A stretch of DNA of 64,000 nt, from assembly GCA_052246295.1 (NCBI GenBank), contig JBQQCO010000020.1; one strand, written 5' to 3'. The DNA is from Piscibacillus sp052246295. Its GTDB lineage: Bacteria > Bacillota > Bacilli > Bacillales > Alkalibacillaceae. Made by a program: the position numbers and the translations under genes. Position 1 is the stretch's first letter. Every line of letters begins with the position of its first letter. The notes under the pieces were generated by a model, which saw only the letters and a program-made list of their open reading frames with translations, had not been told where the DNA came from and made no database searches. Shown here in pieces: positions 16,467 to 25,892 of the stretch.

Positions 16467-17501
16467 ATGAAAGAATTTAATGATACCATTTTAAAAGCTT
16501 ACAATGGTGAAAAAACGGATTATGCGCCACTTTGGTTTATGCGTCAGGCTGGGCGTTCTCAGCCAGAATATCGTAAGTTAAAAGAGAAGTATTCATTATT
16601 TGAGATTACACATCAACCTGAACTTTGTGCATATGTAACAGAGTTACCAGTTGTAAACTACAACACAGATGCAGCGATATTATATAAAGATATTATGTCT
16701 CCATTACCTCCTATTGGTGTGGATGTCGACATTAAAAAAGGAATAGGACCTGTTATAGATAACCCGATTCGATCAAAATCAGACATTGATCGATTAGGTG
16801 ATTTAGACCCAGAGCAAGACGTTCCTTATGTGTTAGATACGATTAAAATTTTGACTCAAGAGAAATTAAATGTACCTCTTATTGGATTTAGTGGTGCACC
16901 ATTTACGCTAGCGAGCTACATGATTGAAGGTGGCCCTTCAAAACAATACAATAAAACCAAGGCAATGATGTATGGTGATTCAGAGACGTGGTTTGCATTA
17001 ATGGACAAACTAGCGGATCTAGTTATAACCTATACAAAGGCACAGATTAAAGCTGGAGCTAAAGCAATTCAGGTTTTTGATTCATGGGTAGGAGCAGTTA
17101 GCGCCCCTGATTATCGCGTATTTATAAAACCTGCAATGAAGAAGATTTTTACAGCGTTAAAAGATGAAAATGTTCCAACGATCTTGTTTGGAATTGGTGC
17201 TAATCACTTATTACTTGAGTTTAATGATTTGCCTGTTTCAACAGTAGGACTTGATTGGAGAACATCCATTATTGAAGCTAGAGAGATGGGAATCACGAAG
17301 ACTGTACAAGGGAATTTAGACCCTGCAATTCTTTTAGCTGATTGGGATATCATTGAAGCTAGAACTAAAGAAATCCTTGACCAAGCTAAAGAGCAAGATG
17401 GGGGTTATGTCTTTAACCTTGGTCATGGTGTCTTCCCAGAGGTACAACCAGAAACATTAAAACGTTTAGCTCACTTTGTACATGAATATTCAGCGAAATA
17501 A
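16467..17501 (+). CDS. hemE: Uroporphyrinogen decarboxylase
   Basis: A 344-residue HemE. The substrate-binding N-terminal WFMRQAGRS and the later FSGAPFTLASYM and LGHGVFPE motifs are intact. It decarboxylates uroporphyrinogen III to coproporphyrinogen III. First gene of hemEHY with 16- and 10-bp gaps to the next genes. The ATG at 16467 follows AAAGGTGA at proper spacing; an overlapping GTG three bases earlier is less likely. Confidence 0.97.
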   Translation: MKEFNDTILKAYNGEKTDYAPLWFMRQAGRSQPEYRKLKEKYSLFEITHQPELCAYVTELPVVNYNTDAAILYKDIMSPLPPIGVDVDIKKGIGPVIDNPIRSKSDIDRLGDLDPEQDVPYVLDTIKILTQEKLNVPLIGFSGAPFTLASYMIEGGPSKQYNKTKAMMYGDSETWFALMDKLADLVITYTKAQIKAGAKAIQVFDSWVGAVSAPDYRVFIKPAMKKIFTALKDENVPTILFGIGANHLLLEFNDLPVSTVGLDWRTSIIEAREMGITKTVQGNLDPAILLADWDIIEARTKEILDQAKEQDGGYVFNLGHGVFPEVQPETLKRLAHFVHEYSAK

Positions 17502-17517
17502 AAGGAGATGAAAAAAC

Positions 17518-18447
17518 ATGGCAACCAAAAAAGTAGGATTACTCGTTATGGCCTATGGTACGCCATATAAAGAAGAGGATTTAGAACGCTATTATACACA
17601 TATTCGTCATGGTAGAAAGCCAAGTGAAGAAGCACTAGAAGATTTACGTAGTCGTTATGAAGCTATTGGTGGTATCTCACCATTAGCTAGAATAACGAGA
17701 GAACAAGGAGAAGCTTTAGAAGCTAAGCTTAACGAAGAACAAGACGATGTTCAGTTTAAGCTTTATCTTGGTTTAAAACATATTGATCCATTTATCGAGG
17801 ATGCAGTTCAACAAATGGCAAAAGACGGAATCAAAGAAGCTGTCAGCATTGTTTTAGCACCTCACTATTCAACTTTCAGTATTAAGTCATACAATGGAAG
17901 AGCTCAAGAGGAAGCTGCTAAACACAATATTGAGCTGAAATCTGTAGTTGATTGGTACAATGAGCCAGGCTTTATTGATTATTGGGTAGAACAGGTTAAC
18001 AAGGTTTACGGTTCAATGCCTGAAGGGGAACGTGATCAATCTTGTTTAATTGTGTCAGCACATAGTCTACCAGAGAAAATTATTCAAGATGGAGATCCAT
18101 ATCCTGATCAGTTAAAAGAGACGGCTGATTTAATAGCTAAACAAGCAGGTATTACCGATTATGAAATTGGCTGGCAAAGTGAAGGTAACACACCTGAACC
18201 TTGGCTAGGTCCTGATGTTCAAGATTTAACTCGTGATTTATTTGAGCAAAAAGGTTATAAAGCATTTGTATATGCACCAGTCGGCTTTGTATCGGATCAT
18301 TTAGAAGTTTTATTTGATAACGATGTTGAGTGTAAGGTTGTCTGTGATGACATTCAAGCATCTTATTATCGTCCAGAGATGCCTAACACTCATCCTAAGT
18401 TTATTCAGACTTTGTCTAAAGTCGTATTAGATACAATGAAAGGCTAG
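17518..18447 (+). CDS. hemH: Coproporphyrin III ferrochelatase (HemH/CpfC)
   Basis: A 309-residue ferrochelatase very close to the B. subtilis enzyme, with active-site His in SAHSLPEKI and the acidic DHLEVLFDND iron-delivery region. In Firmicutes the substrate is coproporphyrin III, so the product is coproheme, not heme. AAAGGAG precedes the ATG. It works between HemY and a later coproheme decarboxylase that is not in this window. Confidence 0.97.
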   Translation: MATKKVGLLVMAYGTPYKEEDLERYYTHIRHGRKPSEEALEDLRSRYEAIGGISPLARITREQGEALEAKLNEEQDDVQFKLYLGLKHIDPFIEDAVQQMAKDGIKEAVSIVLAPHYSTFSIKSYNGRAQEEAAKHNIELKSVVDWYNEPGFIDYWVEQVNKVYGSMPEGERDQSCLIVSAHSLPEKIIQDGDPYPDQLKETADLIAKQAGITDYEIGWQSEGNTPEPWLGPDVQDLTRDLFEQKGYKAFVYAPVGFVSDHLEVLFDNDVECKVVCDDIQASYYRPEMPNTHPKFIQTLSKVVLDTMKG

Positions 18448-18457
18448 GCGTTGTTTC

Positions 18458-19840
18458 ATGGAAGATCGTAAGCGAGTTGTTATAATCGGCGGAGGCATTA
18501 CTGGGCTTACCGCCGCTTATTATTTGAAAAGACAAGTGAATAATATCGATGTCATTTTAATTGAAGCCACAGATCGGTTGGGCGGTAAAATTGATACTCT
18601 TAAAAAGGATGGTTTTACGATTGAACGCGGCCCGGATTCTTTTTTAGAGAGAAAAGTAGATGCGAAACAGCTTATAGAAGACTTAGGATTAGATGGTGAG
18701 TTGGTCCGAAACGCTACAGGGCAGGCCTTTATACTGTCAAACGACCGCCTTCATCCAATTCCAAAGGGTTCTAAAATGGGGATTCCGCTAGAATGGAAAC
18801 CATTTCTAAGTTCATCATTATTTTCTATGACAGGTAAAGTAGCCGCTTTTAATGACTTAATTAAAGGGCGTTCAAGTGGCGAAGAAGATCAATCAGTAGG
18901 GCACTTCTTTAGACGTCGATTAGGTAATCAAGTGGTTGACCGTCTCATTCATCCATTAATCTCAGGGATATATGCAGGAGACATTGATTATTTAAGTTTA
19001 AAAGCGACGTTTCCACAATTTAAAGAAGTGGAGCAGAAACATAAAAGTTTGATTAAAGGAATGCGACAATCCAACGATGGTGGTACGCAAAATAGCAAAC
19101 AAGGTCAGTTTATGACGCTAACATCTGGGCTTCAAACAGTGGTCAATAAGCTTGAAAGTGAACTGTCTGATTCCATACATTTAAATCAACGAGTTACTCA
19201 TATTGATAAGAAAAATGATTCGTATATGGTTCATGTCGATCACCAAAGTGAACCCATTGAAGCGGATTTTGTCATCATGACAACACCACATAATGTAACG
19301 GAGAAAATTTTTAGTCAATACGATTTCATTCATGATTTTACACAAGCGAAAAGTACGTCTGTTGCTAATGTGGCTTTAGCATTTGAAAAAGATGCCATAG
19401 ATAACCTGCCGAATGGAACAGGTTTTGTTGTTTCAAGAAAAGAACGCTATCGTATAACAGCATGTACTTGGACACATAAAAAATGGCCACATACAACACC
19501 TGAAGGGCATATTTTAGTTCGTGCTTATGTTGGAAAACCTGGCGATGAAGAAGTTTTAGAGCAATCCAATGAAGAAATTGAACAAATTGTATTGAAGGAT
19601 TTACAAACTATTATGGAAATCAATAAACCACCTTTATTCAAAGTGGTATCTAGATGGTATGACGCTATGCCACAATATACGGTGGGACATATTGACCGAT
19701 TAGAAGCACTTGAGGCAAAACTAGCAGAACATCTTCCAAATATTTATCTTGCTGGAGCTTCATATCGAGGTGTGGGGTTACCAGATTGTATGAAACAAGC
19801 CAAAACTGTTGTAGAACAAATTAAACAGCAAGTCTATTAA
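18458..19840 (+). CDS. hemY: Coproporphyrinogen III oxidase (HemY/CgoX)
   Basis: A 460-residue FAD oxidase. The N-terminal dinucleotide-binding motif VVIIGGGITGLTAAYYL and the C-terminal GASYRGVGLPDCMKQA flavin-binding region are present. The Gram-positive enzyme oxidises coproporphyrinogen III to coproporphyrin III. Last gene of hemEHY; a terminator follows at 19845. Confidence 0.96.
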   Translation: MEDRKRVVIIGGGITGLTAAYYLKRQVNNIDVILIEATDRLGGKIDTLKKDGFTIERGPDSFLERKVDAKQLIEDLGLDGELVRNATGQAFILSNDRLHPIPKGSKMGIPLEWKPFLSSSLFSMTGKVAAFNDLIKGRSSGEEDQSVGHFFRRRLGNQVVDRLIHPLISGIYAGDIDYLSLKATFPQFKEVEQKHKSLIKGMRQSNDGGTQNSKQGQFMTLTSGLQTVVNKLESELSDSIHLNQRVTHIDKKNDSYMVHVDHQSEPIEADFVIMTTPHNVTEKIFSQYDFIHDFTQAKSTSVANVALAFEKDAIDNLPNGTGFVVSRKERYRITACTWTHKKWPHTTPEGHILVRAYVGKPGDEEVLEQSNEEIEQIVLKDLQTIMEINKPPLFKVVSRWYDAMPQYTVGHIDRLEALEAKLAEHLPNIYLAGASYRGVGLPDCMKQAKTVVEQIKQQVY

Positions 19841-19844
19841 TTAG

Positions 19845-19881
19845 AAAAAGCACCTAGATGATTTCATCTAAGTGCTTTTTC
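19845..19881 (+). terminator. Intrinsic terminator of hemEHY
   Basis: AAAAAGCAC-c-TAGATG pairs with CATCTA-a-GTGCTTTTT around a short ATTT loop, directly after the hemY stop. Confidence 0.85.
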
Positions 19882-19926
19882 TATATCAGGTGAACCGTTT
19901 AAGTTCAGATCAATTTGGCAAGCCTT

Positions 19927-20055
19927 TTAAATAATTGTTGAGCATTTTTCGCATTTGTTTGTGTAGCAGTCTGCTTGCTCTTCCATTTCCTTTTTACATG
20001 TCGCACATTTTTTCTTAGGTAAGTTTTTAAAGAACTGAACAGGTGATAATAACAT
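19927..20055 (-). CDS. yhfH: YhfH-like small zinc-ribbon protein
   Basis: A 42-residue protein with four paired cysteines (CATC ... CYTNKCEKC), resembling YhfH of Bacillus, which also lies beside yhfI. GAGGAGG stands seven bases before the ATG at 20055. The cysteine pattern suggests a small zinc-binding protein; no function is known. Transcribed divergently from yhfI, over the palindrome at 20091-20106. Confidence 0.8.
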   Translation of the reverse strand: MLLSPVQFFKNLPKKKCATCKKEMEEQADCYTNKCEKCSTII

Positions 20056-20090
20056 GTTATTCCTCCTCGTGTTCCTTTTAATAATACTAT

Positions 20091-20106
20091 ACTGTATTAA
20101 TACAGT
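20091..20106. promoter_or_regulatory. Perfect 16-bp palindrome in the yhfH/yhfI divergent promoter region
   Basis: ACTGTATTAATACAGT is perfectly self-complementary and lies 36 bp before the yhfH start and 53 bp before the yhfI start. TATACT directly precedes it. It looks like an operator for a dimeric repressor; I do not recognise the regulator. Confidence 0.55.
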
Positions 20107-20158
20107 TTTGTTAATACCTTTTTCTGTTTTAGTACAAAAAATAGGAGGTTAGACCTAA

Positions 20159-20893
20159 ATGGAGATGAAAATTGTCGGTTTTTGGGGTGCCTATCCTGAA
20201 AAGAGTGAAGCAACGTCTTGTTATTTGTTGAAAAGTGATGATTATACGTTGGTAATTGATATGGGGAGTGGCGCATTGTCACGTTTGCAAAATTATATTA
20301 ATTTGAGTGATATTGACGCTGTTATACTATCGCATCATCATAATGATCATACCGCAGACGTTGGGGCGTTACAGTATGCTTGCTTGGTTCAGGAACAATT
20401 AAAAGAACGTATGGGAAAGCTACCAATATATTCACATAAAGAAGACTCCCAGGCGTTTCAGAAGCTAAACCATCAAGCAACAGTTGGAAAAGTTTATGAA
20501 GCCAAAGGAAGAGAAGAGATTGGGCCTTTTACATTTAAGTTTATTAGAACGAAGCATCCGAAAGCATGTTATGCCATGAGAATTGAACTCGAAGGTTGTT
20601 CAATTGTTTATACAGCTGACACTTCTTATTTTAAAGAATTAACTGATTTTTCAAGAGGGGCAGATTTATTAATTGCTGAGACAAGCTTTTATAAAGGAAT
20701 GAATGGTCAGAAGGCAGGCCATATGACAAGTGAAGAAGTGGGCCGATTAGCGAGTGATGCAGGTGTTAAAGAGTTGTGGTTAACACATTTACCACATTTC
20801 GGAGATTTACAACAGTTATATAAGGAAGCAGCAGAACAATTCTCTGGAACGATTCAATTGGCTAAAGAAGGACTAACTTGGCATAACAATTGA
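20159..20893 (+). CDS. yhfI: MBL-fold metallo-hydrolase YhfI
   Basis: A 244-residue metallo-beta-lactamase-fold protein. The metal motif SHHHNDHTADVG, a later TKHPKACYAM histidine and ADTSYF plus the final THLPHF are in order, so the two-metal site is complete. It is related to RNase Z and arylsulfatase-like hydrolases; the substrate is unknown. AGGAGG precedes the ATG by ten bases. The order yhfH-yhfI-lplJ matches B. subtilis. Confidence 0.88.
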   Translation: MEMKIVGFWGAYPEKSEATSCYLLKSDDYTLVIDMGSGALSRLQNYINLSDIDAVILSHHHNDHTADVGALQYACLVQEQLKERMGKLPIYSHKEDSQAFQKLNHQATVGKVYEAKGREEIGPFTFKFIRTKHPKACYAMRIELEGCSIVYTADTSYFKELTDFSRGADLLIAETSFYKGMNGQKAGHMTSEEVGRLASDAGVKELWLTHLPHFGDLQQLYKEAAEQFSGTIQLAKEGLTWHNN

Positions 20894-20948
20894 AGTTGCG
20901 ACAAGAGTTATTTAAAATGAAGTAGGACACAAAAAAGGAGGATACATA

Positions 20949-21956
20949 ATGCTCTATTTTATCGATAACGAAAATATTACAGATCCATATATTAATCTCG
21001 CAATAGAAGAATATGTATTAAATCACTTAAACATTAGTGATGATCAACAGTATCTATTGTTCTATGTAAATGGACCGTCTATTATTATAGGTCGTAATCA
21101 GAATACAGTAGAAGAAATTAATACAGATTTCGTTGATGCCAACAACATTAAAGTTGTTCGTCGTTTATCAGGTGGTGGTGCTGTTTATCACGATTTAGGC
21201 AACTTAAACTTTAGCTTCTTAGCCAAAGATGAGGGAGATAGCTTCAGCAACTTTGCGAAGTTTACACAACCAGTTGTTGACGCGCTACAAAAGCTGGGTG
21301 TCAATGCAGAGCTTTCAGGCCGTAATGATTTAACTGTAGAAGGACGTAAAATCTCGGGTAATGCGCAGTTTACTAAAAAAGGGCGTATGTTCAGTCATGG
21401 TACATTAATGTTTGATTCTGAGGTTGAGAATGTCGTTTCATCTCTTAAAGTAAAATCAGAGAAAATTCGTTCAAAAGGGATCAAATCAATCCGTAGTCGT
21501 GTTGCGAATGTATCTGAGTACCTAGATGAAAAGTTGACGATGGACGAGTTTAAAGAGATTTTATTAAAATATATCTTCGATGTTAAAGATGTAAAAGATG
21601 TACCACGTTATGAATTGAAAGAAGAGGACTGGAAGAAGATTAATGAGATCTCAGAAAACCGCTATCAAAAGTGGGAATGGAACTATGGTCGTTCTCCAAA
21701 GTTTAATATCCAGCACTCAAAACGAATCGAAGGCGTCGGTTCATATGATGTACGTCTAGACGTTAAAAAAGGAATTATTGAAGATGTGACTGTTTTTGGT
21801 GACTTCTTTGGAATCGGTGAAGTATCTGAGTTAGAAGAGGCACTTAAAGGTGTGAAGTATGAACGAGCTGCGATTAAAGAAGCGATTAAGGACGTGGATA
21901 TTCAACATTACCTTGGTAAAATTGAAGAAGAAGACTTCTTAACATTAGTTTATTAA
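20949..21956 (+). CDS. lplJ: Lipoate-protein ligase A
   Basis: A 335-residue ligase. The N-terminal catalytic domain carries VVRRLSGGGAVYHDLGNLNFSF and GRKISGNAQ, followed by the LplA C-terminal accessory domain. It activates free lipoate with ATP and attaches it to lipoyl domains of oxo-acid dehydrogenases and GcvH. AAAGGAGG precedes the ATG. Monocistronic, with a terminator at 21965. Confidence 0.95.
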   Translation: MLYFIDNENITDPYINLAIEEYVLNHLNISDDQQYLLFYVNGPSIIIGRNQNTVEEINTDFVDANNIKVVRRLSGGGAVYHDLGNLNFSFLAKDEGDSFSNFAKFTQPVVDALQKLGVNAELSGRNDLTVEGRKISGNAQFTKKGRMFSHGTLMFDSEVENVVSSLKVKSEKIRSKGIKSIRSRVANVSEYLDEKLTMDEFKEILLKYIFDVKDVKDVPRYELKEEDWKKINEISENRYQKWEWNYGRSPKFNIQHSKRIEGVGSYDVRLDVKKGIIEDVTVFGDFFGIGEVSELEEALKGVKYERAAIKEAIKDVDIQHYLGKIEEEDFLTLVY

Positions 21957-21964
21957 TAGATTTC

Positions 21965-22000
21965 AAAACCACAGTCCAAGACCTGGTCTGTGGTTTTAAT
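21965..22000 (+). terminator. Intrinsic terminator after lplJ
   Basis: A stem AAAACCACAG / CTGTGGTTTT (21965-21974 with 21988-21997) has a further ACC/GGT pairing inside and is followed by AATTA. Confidence 0.75.
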
Positions 22001-22068
22001 TATGAAGAAGCAGTAAGAAGCCTATTCAAAAAAACTCACACAATTTTGAATTTAGAAAGCCCTTACAC

Positions 22069-22097
22069 TTGAAGTAAGACGTGTTATAAATTATAAT
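22069..22097 (+). promoter_or_regulatory. Sigma-A promoter of the acyl-CoA synthetase gene
   Basis: TTGAAG (22069-22074), a 17-bp spacer and TATAAT (22092-22097). The predicted start near 22104 lies just before the FadR-type operator. Confidence 0.7.
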
Positions 22098-22111
22098 AAA
22101 TTCAGAATATA

Positions 22112-22131
22112 ATGAATGATTATTCATTCAT
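22112..22131. promoter_or_regulatory. FadR operator
   Basis: TGAATGATTATTCATTCA (22113-22130) matches the Bacillus FadR consensus TGAATGANTANTCATTCA at every defined base. It lies at about +9 relative to the predicted start, so FadR would block transcription until long-chain acyl-CoA is present. The downstream gene is an acyl-CoA synthetase, a known FadR target in B. subtilis. Confidence 0.9.
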
Positions 22132-22160
22132 ACTTGAAGTCTTAGAGGGGGATTTTACAT

Positions 22161-23702
22161 ATGAATCTAAGTGATCAGTTGACGTTAACAGCCAGGGATA
22201 ACCTGTCTAAAACGGCATACGTGTTCAACAATGAGGAAACAAATTACCAAACACTAGAAGGTTCAGTCACAAAATTTGCATCAAGCTTAAAGGATTTAGG
22301 CTATGAAAAAGGCGATCATATCGCATTAGTAGTGGGTAATACACCACACTTTATCATTGGGCTTTATGGAGCATTACGATTGGGGCTTAAGGTCATACCT
22401 GTAAACCCAATCTATACAGCTGATGAAATTGCTTATATTGTCAATAATGGTGATGTAAAAGGTGTTATTACATTAGATGTCTTAATGGAAAAGTTCGAAA
22501 AAATGGACAAGCTTATTCCGAACGTGAAGCACTATATCGTGGGTGAAACGAAGCCTGATTACGATGTCAATCAGTCTGAACTAAGTGAACGTACTTATTC
22601 ATTTACGAAACTAGTTCATGCAGGTAGTTTAGAGCTTGAACGCCCAACACTTGATGATGATGAAACCGCTGTTATTTTATACACATCTGGTACAACTGGT
22701 AAGCCTAAAGGTGCCATGTTGACACACAAGAATTTGTATTCTAACGCTAAGGACGTAGCGGAGTATCTACAAATTGGTGCGAGTGATCGTGTTATAGCGG
22801 CATTACCAATGTTCCATGTCTTCTGTTTAACCGTAGCTTTAAATGCACCATTAGTTAGTGGCGCTACTGTGTTAATCGTTCCTAAGTTCTCGCCAGATGC
22901 TGTCTTCCAAATCACAAAAGACTTTAATGCAACTGTCTTTGCGGGTGTGCCTACCATGTATAACTATCTTTTACAATACCCTAATGAAGACGAAAAAGAT
23001 TTCTCTTCTATTAGATTATGTATTTCAGGTGGTGCATCCATGCCTGTTGCGCTACTTGAGAAATTTGAGGAACATTTTGATGTACGCGTCTCAGAAGGTT
23101 ATGGCTTGTCTGAAGCATCTCCTGTTACCGCATTCAATCCATTAGACCGTCCACGTAAAGCTGGTTCAATCGGAACTAATATCGTTAACGTAGAAAATAA
23201 AGTTGTCGATGAAAATGGCCAAGAGTTACCATGTGGCGAGGTTGGTGAGCTTATTGTACGTGGGCCAAACGTAATGAAGGGTTACTACAAGATGCCAGAA
23301 GAGACTAATGCATCTATTAAGGATGGTTGGTTATATACTGGTGATATGGCACGCCAAGATGAAGAAGGTTATTTCTACATTGTCGATCGTAAAAAAGATT
23401 TGATACTTGTTGGAGGCTATAATGTTTATCCTCGTGAAGTAGAGGAAGTATTATATAGTCATGAAAAAATCAGTGAGGTTGCAGTGATTGGGGTACCAGA
23501 TCCAAACTTAGGTGAAGCTGTTGTTGCCTTTGTCGTATCAGCTGATGATTCAGTGACAGAAGAAGAGCTATTAGAGCTTTCAAAAGAAAAATTAGCAAAA
23601 TACAAAGTTCCAAGTGAAGTTCGCTTTTTAGATGAATTACCTAAAAATACGACAGGAAAAATTTTAAGAAGAAGCTTGAAAGATCAACTCGCAACACAAT
23701 AG
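22161..23702 (+). CDS. lcfB: Long-chain fatty-acid--CoA ligase
   Basis: A 513-residue adenylate-forming enzyme with AMP-binding motif YTSGTTGKPKGAML, the EGYGLSEASP motif, YTGDMARQDEEGYFYIVDRKKD and the catalytic Lys of NTTGKILRR. It activates fatty acids to acyl-CoA for beta-oxidation. Synteny with yhfL and the FadR operator upstream support a degradative role. GAGGGGG precedes the ATG. Confidence 0.92.
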   Translation: MNLSDQLTLTARDNLSKTAYVFNNEETNYQTLEGSVTKFASSLKDLGYEKGDHIALVVGNTPHFIIGLYGALRLGLKVIPVNPIYTADEIAYIVNNGDVKGVITLDVLMEKFEKMDKLIPNVKHYIVGETKPDYDVNQSELSERTYSFTKLVHAGSLELERPTLDDDETAVILYTSGTTGKPKGAMLTHKNLYSNAKDVAEYLQIGASDRVIAALPMFHVFCLTVALNAPLVSGATVLIVPKFSPDAVFQITKDFNATVFAGVPTMYNYLLQYPNEDEKDFSSIRLCISGGASMPVALLEKFEEHFDVRVSEGYGLSEASPVTAFNPLDRPRKAGSIGTNIVNVENKVVDENGQELPCGEVGELIVRGPNVMKGYYKMPEETNASIKDGWLYTGDMARQDEEGYFYIVDRKKDLILVGGYNVYPREVEEVLYSHEKISEVAVIGVPDPNLGEAVVAFVVSADDSVTEEELLELSKEKLAKYKVPSEVRFLDELPKNTTGKILRRSLKDQLATQ

Positions 23703-23721
23703 AAAAGTAAACGCTTACAGG

Positions 23722-23756
23722 ATTCCCTAGCCAAATTGGTTAGGGAATTTTTTTAT
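23722..23756 (+). terminator. Intrinsic terminator after lcfB
   Basis: ATTCCCTA-GCC-AAATT-GG-TTAGGGAAT followed by TTTTTTTAT. Confidence 0.85.
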
Positions 23757-23765
23757 AAAAAAGTC

Positions 23766-23794
23766 TTGATTTCTGAAAATTGAATCCCTATACT
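23766..23794 (+). promoter_or_regulatory. Sigma-A promoter of the TrpXYZ-type operon
   Basis: TTGATT (23766-23771), a 17-bp spacer, TATACT (23789-23794). The leader to the first ATG is only about 73 nt, too short for a T-box. Confidence 0.65.
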
Positions 23795-23873
23795 AGATAT
23801 CAACATTCAAAATTTGCTTTATTACATAAAAGCATACAAGCATAAAAGTGAAAAAGGGAGAGGGGAAATCAAG

Positions 23874-24872
23874 ATGAAGAAATTATGGATGATTACATTA
23901 GTAATTGGAGCAATTGCATTTTTGACAGCGTGTGGGACGTCATCAGATGCAGAAAGTAATGAAGGAGAGGGTGATTCATTAACAGTTGGTATTACACAAA
24001 TTGTAGAACATCCATCTTTAGATAGGGCAACTGAAGGGTTCAAACAAGCCTTATTAGACGCTGGTCTGAATGTAGAGTTTGAAGAAGAGATTGCACAAGG
24101 CGACAATAACAATAATCAAACGATTGCTCAGAAACTAGTTGGTGATGAAGTTGATTTAATTTTTGCTAACTCAACTCCGAGCGCCCAAAGTGTTCTAAAC
24201 GAAACATCGGAAATTCCAATTGTGTTTACTTCCGTAACGGATCCAGTTGGTGCAGGATTGGTTAATTCGATGGAGAAACCAGGTGGTAATGTAACAGGGA
24301 CAGCTGATATGCACCCTGAGACTCTACCAAAAACAATTGATTTAATAAAAGATTTAGGTAAGGAATCAATTGGTTTAATCTATAATGCCTCTGAACAAAA
24401 CTCCGTTGCACAAATTGAGTCAGTTAAAGAATTAGCAAACGAGAATGGTTTAGATACCGCTGAGGCTACCGTTTCTTCTTCATCAGAAGTTAAACAAGCT
24501 GCGGAATCATTGGTAGGGAAAGCAGATTCAATTCTAATTATTACAGATAATACAGTGGTCAGTGCACTTGAGACGGTGTTAATGGTTGGGCATGACAATG
24601 AAATACCAATTGTCGTAAGTGAACACGATTCGGTTAAACGAGGAGGCTTTGCGGCATTTGGTTTTGATTATTACGATATTGGTTTTGAAGCAGGTGAAAA
24701 AGCAGTTGAGATCTTAAAAGATGGCCAATCACCTAGCGAAATTCCAGCTCAATACCCTCAAAACCTAAAGCTTATGATCAATGAAGAAGCTGCAGAAAAA
24801 ATGGGTGTTGAGTTAACAGATGAGCTTAAAGAGGATGCGGAATTAGTGACAACTGAGAAAGAGGACGAGTAG
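23874..24872 (+). CDS. ABC transporter substrate-binding lipoprotein, TrpX-type (Pfam ABC_sub_bind)
   Basis: A 332-residue lipoprotein with signal peptide and lipobox LTAC, then a periplasmic-binding fold of the family that contains streptococcal TrpX (VGITQIVEHPSLD, IANSTPSAQ, VTDPVGAGLV motifs). Family members are predicted importers of tryptophan or related small molecules, but the substrate here is unproven. ATG 23874 follows AGAGGGGA; upstream in-frame codons belong to the leader. First of three genes, spaced 12 bp from the permease. Confidence 0.85.
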   Translation: MKKLWMITLVIGAIAFLTACGTSSDAESNEGEGDSLTVGITQIVEHPSLDRATEGFKQALLDAGLNVEFEEEIAQGDNNNNQTIAQKLVGDEVDLIFANSTPSAQSVLNETSEIPIVFTSVTDPVGAGLVNSMEKPGGNVTGTADMHPETLPKTIDLIKDLGKESIGLIYNASEQNSVAQIESVKELANENGLDTAEATVSSSSEVKQAAESLVGKADSILIITDNTVVSALETVLMVGHDNEIPIVVSEHDSVKRGGFAAFGFDYYDIGFEAGEKAVEILKDGQSPSEIPAQYPQNLKLMINEEAAEKMGVELTDELKEDAELVTTEKEDE

Positions 24873-24884
24873 AGGAGAGTTAAC

Positions 24885-25892
24885 ATGGTTAGTGCATTAT
24901 ACGGCGCAATAGAATCAGGTTTAATCTATGCGATTATGGCTTTAGGTGTATACATTTCGTTTAGAATACTAGATTTTCCGGACTTAACGGTAGATGGTAG
25001 CTTTGTAACTGGTGGAGCCGTGACTTCGGTCATGATTGTTGGAGGTACAAATCCAATTACAGCAACATTAGTCGGAGCGCTAGCGGGTTTAGTAGCAGGA
25101 ATCATTACTGGTTTATTGCATACAAAAGGAAACATTAACCCACTCCTTGCAGGTATTCTTATGATGATTGCGTTATATTCAGTTAATTTAAGAATTATGG
25201 GACAACCTAATATTCCTTTGCTAAATGAGACAACATTATTTACCACGTTGTCATCTATGTGGGCAAGCTTCAACCTTGACCGATTTTTATTCGCACCATT
25301 CGAATGGTTAGGAATGGCTGACTTTGCGCCAAGAACATTTTACGTAATCATTTCTATGGTCATCATTGTTCTAGTTGTAAAAAAATTACTTGATTTCTTC
25401 TTAAGAACTGAAGCGGGAATCACTTTAAGAGCAACGGGCGATAACCAAAGTATGGTGAAAAGTTTTTCAACCAATACTAGCCTGTATATCATATTAGGGA
25501 TGGGACTTTCAAATGCGCTAGTCGCATTAAGTGGTGCTCTCGTCGTTCAGTTTAACGGATTTGCGGATGTTAACTTAGGTGTTGGGATGATAATTATTGG
25601 CCTAGCATCCGTGATCATTGGTGAAGTCTTATTCGGAAAAGATAAAATTGTTCGCATGACGCTAGCTGTAATCCTAGGTTCGATTGTCTACCGTGCTATT
25701 TATGCACTAGCCTTACGCGTTGACTTTTTAGAAGCGAGTGATATGAAGCTGATCACAGCACTCATTGTCATTTCAGCACTTGTCATTCCTAATAGCTTAG
25801 AGAAATCAAGAGCTAAACGTGAGTTTAAAAAGTCAAAAAACAGAGCAACAACTCATCAAGAAGGGGAGGTCCAGCATGCTTCAGCTAAATAA
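24885..25892 (+). CDS. ABC transporter permease (branched-chain amino acid/TrpY type)
   Basis: A 335-residue permease with about eight to nine transmembrane segments, starting ALYGAIESGLIYAIMALGVYISFRI, typical of the BPD_transp_2 class that serves branched-chain amino acid, sugar and TrpXYZ-like importers. The C-terminal tail is basic. It overlaps the next gene by 17 bases. Confidence 0.88.
   Translation: MVSALYGAIESGLIYAIMALGVYISFRILDFPDLTVDGSFVTGGAVTSVMIVGGTNPITATLVGALAGLVAGIITGLLHTKGNINPLLAGILMMIALYSVNLRIMGQPNIPLLNETTLFTTLSSMWASFNLDRFLFAPFEWLGMADFAPRTFYVIISMVIIVLVVKKLLDFFLRTEAGITLRATGDNQSMVKSFSTNTSLYIILGMGLSNALVALSGALVVQFNGFADVNLGVGMIIIGLASVIIGEVLFGKDKIVRMTLAVILGSIVYRAIYALALRVDFLEASDMKLITALIVISALVIPNSLEKSRAKREFKKSKNRATTHQEGEVQHASAK

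Noticed and set aside
22616..22957. Antisense open frame of 113 codons in lcfB
   Set aside because: Shadow of a well-conserved coding gene; composition is that of the reverse complement of the sense codons.
23795..23873. T-box leader for the TrpXYZ-type operon
   Set aside because: The leader is about 70-80 nt, with no T-box sequence or specifier structure.
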